NCBI GenBank assembly: GCA_963804245.1 | Contig: CAWDPQ010000020.1 | Location: 372,001-436,000, forward strand | Origin: CAWDPQ01 sp963804245 | GTDB lineage: Bacteria > Acidobacteriota > Vicinamibacteria > Vicinamibacterales > 2-12-FULL-66-21 | Direction: 5' to 3' | DNA: 64,000 nucleotides | Part shown: piece by piece, positions 60,397-64,000 of the stretch | How the letters are laid out: every line of letters starts with the position of its first letter | Position numbering within the stretch: position 1 is the stretch's first letter | Made by a program: the position numbers and the translations under genes | Notes under the pieces: generated by a model | Database searches by the model: none | Seen by the model: only the letters and a program-made list of their open reading frames with translations | Told to the model about the DNA's origin: nothing

Positions 60397-62617
60397 GGCT
60401 CGCGCCCTCGGTCAAATCAAGGAAGACTTCCGGCGTCAAAGGAATGCGCTGCGCGCTGATGCCGGTCGCATGATGAACGGCATTGAGGATGGCCGGCGCC
60501 GCACCATCCATCGGCAGTTCGCCGATGCCTTTGGCACCGCCTGGCCCGTACGGGTAGGGCCGTTCTTCGAAGAAGACGCGAATCGGCGGCAGATCCATCG
60601 AGGTGGGCATGATGTAGTTGGTCATTTGTCCGTTGGCCATGCGCCCTTCACGCCAGACGATCTGTTCGTGCAGCGTCCAGCCGATCGCCTGTGCGACTCC
60701 GCCTTCGATCTGCCCCGTCGCCAGTACGGGATTGATGACACGGCCGACCTCCTGCACGGCGACGAAATCCTCGACCCGTACTTCGCAGGTGACTGGATCG
60801 ACGGCGACTTCGGCCACGTATGCTGCCCACGCGTAAGTCCCATACGCGTCCCCCTGGTACAACTGATCGTCCCAGTGAAGATTCGGCGGCGGCTCGTATT
60901 CCGCTGTCGCTCGCAAGGCCCCGTGTTCGGCCACGTAGGCCGCCGCAGCCGCGATGAACTGCGCGGAGTCGAATGACTCGCCGAGCAGCTGCGCCCCGGC
61001 GAGCGTCAGCCGGACGCTGCGTGCTGCCGTTTCGACCAGCTTCCCCACGACCATGCACGTCCGCGACGCGACGGTCGGACCGCTGTCCGGTACGACGGAC
61101 GTATCCGGCTGTGCGACTTCCACGTGCTCCAGGTCGATCCCGAGCGCGTCCGCTGCAATCTGCGCGAATACGGTATTGGTGCCCTGACCGATCTCGGTGC
61201 TGGCAGAGAGCACTCGGATCCGGCCATCACGCGCCGCCTCCACCGTCACCACCGACGCGAGGTGAACTTCTCCCGATCCCGTAAAGCCGGCGCCGTGCAT
61301 GAAGGTGGCGAACCCGATACCGCGCTTGACGGGTGACGAGCGATTCGCTTCGTCGAACCGGCGACGCTTCTCGTGAAAACCGGAAAGCTCGAGGGCCCGA
61401 GTCAGCAAACCGCCCATGTCGACCGGCTCGCGGATAGTTTGACCCACGGCGTTCGTCTGCCCGGGCTTGATGAAATTGCGACGGCGGAACTCGTCCGGCG
61501 ACAGACCGGCGGCGGCGGCCGCGAGATCCATCTGGCGCTCGAGCGCGAAGATGCTCTGCGGCGCACCGAAGCCCCTGAACGCGCCGTGTGGCGGCGCGTT
61601 GGTCGCAACGGCACGACCGCGTATCCGGATGTTCGGGCAGAAATATGGCCCGGCCGCATGGATCGTTCCGCGAGACAGGACCACCGGCGACAGGGTGCAG
61701 TAGGCGCCGCCATCGATGACGAACTCGATGTCCATCGCGAGCAAGCGTCCGTCGCGATCGATGGCCGTTCGATGGCGGGTTCGCGACGGATGCCGTTTCG
61801 TCGTGGCCGCCATGTCTTCCGCACGGTCGTAGAGGAGCTTCACCGGGCGGCCGGACTTCCAGGCGAGCAGCGCGGCATGCCCGGCAATGACCGACGGATA
61901 CTCCTCCTTGCCGCCGAATCCTCCGCCGGTTTCCATCTGCACCACACGGACTTTTTCCGGAGCGATGTTGAACAAACCAACCAGCGCCTTGTGGATGTAG
62001 TAGGGGCACTGCATCGAACCCCAGACGGTGACGCCAGATTCGGCATCGGCAATCGCGAGCATGCCGTTCGGCTCGATGTAGAGCTGCTCCTGCGCACCAG
62101 TCTCGTACTCGCCTTCCACCATCGTCGGCGCGTGGCGAAATGCCTCATCCACATCACCGCGCGAGACCAGATACGCCTTGAACAGGTTGTCCTCACCCCA
62201 AATCACCGTGCGCGCCGCCAGCGCCTCCTCGATCTCGAACACGGCCGGCAGAGGTTCGACGTCGATAGCGACGTGACGTCGACCAAGCTCCACCATTTGA
62301 CGATCGGGATGTGCCAGCAGGACGACCGGTTCTTCGGGATGATTTATGCGATCGCTCGCAAGGTAGGGCTGATCGTCGACGATCAGAGCGACGCGATTCG
62401 ATCCTGGAACATCGGCGGCGGTGACCACCGTGAACTCGTCCCACGGCACGCCGGGCTTGTAACTGATGTCCCGGATGATTCCCCGCGGCACCGAACTGCG
62501 GACAGTCGCGCCGAACACCATCCCCGGCAGCGTCACGTCGTCCACATACCGTGCGCTGCCGGTGACCTTTGCCTTTCCCTCTTTTCTGGGGATCGACCGC
62601 CCGAGCGATTGAGGCAT
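60389..62617 (-). CDS. molybdopterin-binding subunit of a molybdenum hydroxylase (xanthine dehydrogenase family)
   Basis: A 742-residue large subunit with a Ald_Xan_dh_C N-terminal part (GSARYVDDVTLPGMVFGATV). The Mo-pterin motifs are METGGGFGGKEEYPSVIAGH and PHGAFRGFGAPQSIFALERQ, and a C-terminal GIGELPMDGAAPAI carries the catalytic Glu region. The family oxidises aldehydes or N-heterocycles using water. Active-site loops do not identify the substrate. It is the first gene of the operon; an inverted heptamer repeat lies upstream at 62657-62699. The molybdenum-cofactor maturation gene often beside such operons is not in the window. Confidence 0.92.
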   Translation of the reverse strand: MPQSLGRSIPRKEGKAKVTGSARYVDDVTLPGMVFGATVRSSVPRGIIRDISYKPGVPWDEFTVVTAADVPGSNRVALIVDDQPYLASDRINHPEEPVVLLAHPDRQMVELGRRHVAIDVEPLPAVFEIEEALAARTVIWGEDNLFKAYLVSRGDVDEAFRHAPTMVEGEYETGAQEQLYIEPNGMLAIADAESGVTVWGSMQCPYYIHKALVGLFNIAPEKVRVVQMETGGGFGGKEEYPSVIAGHAALLAWKSGRPVKLLYDRAEDMAATTKRHPSRTRHRTAIDRDGRLLAMDIEFVIDGGAYCTLSPVVLSRGTIHAAGPYFCPNIRIRGRAVATNAPPHGAFRGFGAPQSIFALERQMDLAAAAAGLSPDEFRRRNFIKPGQTNAVGQTIREPVDMGGLLTRALELSGFHEKRRRFDEANRSSPVKRGIGFATFMHGAGFTGSGEVHLASVVTVEAARDGRIRVLSASTEIGQGTNTVFAQIAADALGIDLEHVEVAQPDTSVVPDSGPTVASRTCMVVGKLVETAARSVRLTLAGAQLLGESFDSAQFIAAAAAYVAEHGALRATAEYEPPPNLHWDDQLYQGDAYGTYAWAAYVAEVAVDPVTCEVRVEDFVAVQEVGRVINPVLATGQIEGGVAQAIGWTLHEQIVWREGRMANGQMTNYIMPTSMDLPPIRVFFEERPYPYGPGGAKGIGELPMDGAAPAILNAVHHATGISAQRIPLTPEVFLDLTEGASRV

Positions 62618-62656
62618 CCAGGGCAGGGTAGCACGCCTAACGAAGTCGTTCGTCGC

Positions 62657-62699
62657 TAGTCGTTAGTCGTCGCTAGTCAGCAGCTTACGACTAACGACT
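62657..62699. repeat. inverted heptamer repeat (TAGTCGT units)
   Basis: TAGTCGT occurs twice in tandem (62657-62670) and its complement ACGACTA follows (62687-62693, then ACGACT), giving a 13-bp perfect inverted repeat with a 16-base spacer (62658-62670 with 62687-62699). The right arm includes the stop codon of the metallopeptidase gene (62691-62693). It could form a hairpin at the end of that message. Confidence 0.7.
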
Positions 62700-63538
62700 G
62701 AAAGTATCGCAGCTGTTCGGATCGCCTGATTCGAGACCGCGGCGGAGCCACTGGGCTCGCTGCTCGGACGTGCCGTGGGTGAATCGTTCGGGGGCGACTC
62801 GGCCGCCCTGCATCCGCTGCAGGCGATCGTCTCCGATCGCGGCGGCGGCGCGGAGCCCTTCGTCCACATCGCCTGGATCGAGATCCACGCCGCCGGGCGC
62901 CTTGTTGGCGTGGGAGCCCCAGACCCCGCGAAGCAATCAGCCTGCAGCTCCATCCGCACTGAGAGTTCGTTGCGCGCCGAGGCATCGGCGGCCTGCTGGC
63001 GGCGGACCTGCGATTCGACGCCCAGGATCGTCTGCACGTGGTGACCCAACTCGTGCGCCAGGACGTAGGCCTGTGCGAAATCGCCGGGTGCGCCGAGCTT
63101 CCGGTGCAGTTCGCTGAAGAATCCCAAGTCCAAGTAGACCTTGCGATCGGCCGGGCAATAGAACGGGCCGGTCGCCGCCTGCGCGAAGCCGCACGCCGAC
63201 TGAATGGCGTCACGGAAGAGGACGGCGGTGGTTCGCTGATATCGGCCGCCCAGGATCTGGGCCCAGGTTTCCTGCGCATCGTCCATCACCGCATCGACCA
63301 TGTCGACCATGCGCTCTTCCTCGGGTGTGGTGGCGATCTTGCCGGTGCCAGTGGTGCCGACGGATTCCGTCGGCGCTGGGCCACCCACTCCGCTAAAGAG
63401 GGAAATCAAGTCCACACCTGTGAACCAGCTCAGCAAAAGTAGTACGAGCAGCCCGCCGATGCCCAGGCCGCCCACGCCCACTCCAGACATGCCGCGACGG
63501 TCTTCAATGTTGCTGCGATCGCCTGGTGTCCATCTCAT
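62691..63538 (-). CDS. YpfJ/KPN_02809-type neutral zinc metallopeptidase (frame broken near 62925)
   Basis: A membrane-anchored metallopeptidase: MRWTPGDRSNIEDRRG and helix GGLLVLLLLSWFTGVDLISL begin it, then ACGFAQAATGPFYCPADRKV with the family Cys pair and the zinc motif YVLAHELGHHVQ. ELQADCFAG is the further ligand region. Then the frame breaks, and VWGSHANKAPGGVDLDPGDV, RFTHGTSEQRAQWLRRGLES and DTFSR read one base away. Adding one base to the CCCC run (62924-62927, GGGG in sense) restores a ~283-residue protein. The stop lies inside the heptamer repeat. AGGAG precedes the ATG at about 10 bp. Confidence 0.85.
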
Positions 63539-63615
63539 GTGCGTTCTCCTGCCCCGGCGCGCTGCAAGGCGGGATCCAAGCCCCCAGCCCCGCCTCCGCA
63601 AAGCTACGGCCGCGG

Positions 63616-63647
63616 CCCGAGCCCCCGAGCCCCCGAGCCCCCGAGCG
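63616..63647. repeat. octamer tandem repeat CCCGAGCC x4
   Basis: Four copies of CCCGAGCC (the last ending G) run from 63616 to 63647, immediately 3' of the MATE gene stop, within the 115-bp gap to the metallopeptidase. No hairpin is obvious. It may be simple GC-rich slippage DNA. Confidence 0.8.
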
Positions 63648-63653
63648 ATTACT

Positions 63654-64000
63654 CTATTCGACTCGGATCTGTTTCCACTTCCCCTGTTTGAACCGGGCAA
63701 CCGTCAGCATACATCGCGTGAAGTGCCCGACCACGATGGCGCTCCAGACGCCGGCCGGCGTCAGATTGCCCGACGCCTGCAGGCCGAAACAGACGCCGAG
63801 TGGGAGCGCTACTTGAGATATGAGCGTGATCACCAGAGGACTGCGCGTGTCACCCGTTCCCTGGAGTCCACCGTTGTAGGTCAGGGCGACGGTGATGAAA
63901 AACCCGGACACACTCAGGAAACGCAGCAGCTCGGACCCGATAGCCACAACGGCCGGATCGTGCAGCCCGAAGATCGCCAGCAGCGGGCCGGGGATGAGCA
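63654..64000 (-). CDS. MATE-family efflux transporter (C-terminal part, cut by window edge)
   Basis: The last ~115 codons of a MATE multidrug/toxin exporter; the frame is open to the right edge. LIPGPLLAIFGLHDPAVVAI and LRFLSVSGFFITVALTYNGG followed by LQGTGDTRSPLVITLISQVA are the family's helix 9-11 signature (GGLQGTGDTR). It ends in a hydrophilic tail (FKQGKWKQIRVE). It would export cations or drugs by ion antiport. The true start lies beyond 64000. Confidence 0.85.
   Translation of the reverse strand, partial: LIPGPLLAIFGLHDPAVVAIGSELLRFLSVSGFFITVALTYNGGLQGTGDTRSPLVITLISQVALPLGVCFGLQASGNLTPAGVWSAIVVGHFTRCMLTVARFKQGKWKQIRVE

Noticed and set aside
1..64000. CRISPR arrays, tRNA or rRNA genes, integrases
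   Set aside because: I saw no spaced direct repeats of 25-40 bases, no tRNA-like cloverleaf or rRNA stretch, and no recombinase gene when reading both strands; short or divergent RNA genes could be missed by eye.

Overview
GC-rich (roughly 65%) bacterial DNA from a diderm. The gene content points to Acidobacteriota, probably the Vicinamibacteria: a fused double-FtsX 'ADOP'-type permease, a very large sortilin/BNR-repeat protein, a secreted carboxypeptidase-regulatory-domain protein next to a Wzc-type kinase, and many GT4 genes in one operon. This placement is inference from gene content. I see no rRNA, tRNA, CRISPR array, integrase or intact insertion sequence.

Left edge (1-1523, leftward): yebC-ruvC-ruvA, with ruvA cut by the window edge. 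1626-7646 (rightward): a lasso-peptide (RiPP) cluster. It encodes a PqqD-like recognition element (B1), a nucleotidyltransferase-fold protein, a lasso cyclase (C), a 52-residue precursor, an HPr-kinase-like kinase, a PRMT-like methyltransferase with a PqqD-like C-terminus, and a transglutaminase-like leader peptidase (B2). No exporter is present. A decayed TMEM175-type gene and a palindromic repeat follow.

7998-14675: two methyltransferases (leftward), then a secreted protein, a Wzz/tyrosine-kinase (Wzc), an O-antigen-ligase-like protein and a HAD nucleotidase (rightward). 14820-34915 (leftward): one tightly overlapping operon of 17 genes for a secreted or capsular polysaccharide. It runs from a degenerate AAA+/Fis regulator through a beta-barrel protein, a Wza-type export protein, eight stand-alone GT4 glycosyltransferases, a Wzx flippase, a Wzy polymerase and a methyltransferase to a GT4-phosphoglycosyltransferase fusion (a ninth GT4 domain), and ends in a geranylgeranyl-reductase-like flavoprotein. 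With Wzc on the other strand, this is a near-complete Wzx/Wzy pathway, but without nucleotide-sugar synthesis genes.

35173-50038: mixed metabolism and envelope genes. These are a methyltransferase, a fused alpha/beta 2-oxoacid dehydrogenase E1 with thioredoxin, an ADOP permease, a BamA/TamA-like barrel coupled to a secreted protein with kinase-like motifs, GT87 and GT39 membrane glycosyltransferases, and an asparaginase-domain protein with an aminotransferase. 50094-58565: a sortilin-like protein, SPFH plus NfeD, MsrA, and a zinc-ribbon/SPFH-HTH set resembling the envelope-stress genes ydjG/ydjI. 58639-64000: MsrB, a three-subunit molybdenum hydroxylase (xanthine dehydrogenase family), a zinc metallopeptidase and the end of a MATE transporter.

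Two cross-cutting points. Five otherwise conserved genes (near 2930, 24145, 32205, 42374 and 62925) carry single-base frame breaks. Many are probably sequence errors, and one creates a false 982-residue fusion in the lasso cluster. Intergenic gaps carry two kinds of short repeat: palindromes with TGAA/TAAA loops and tandem heptamers.
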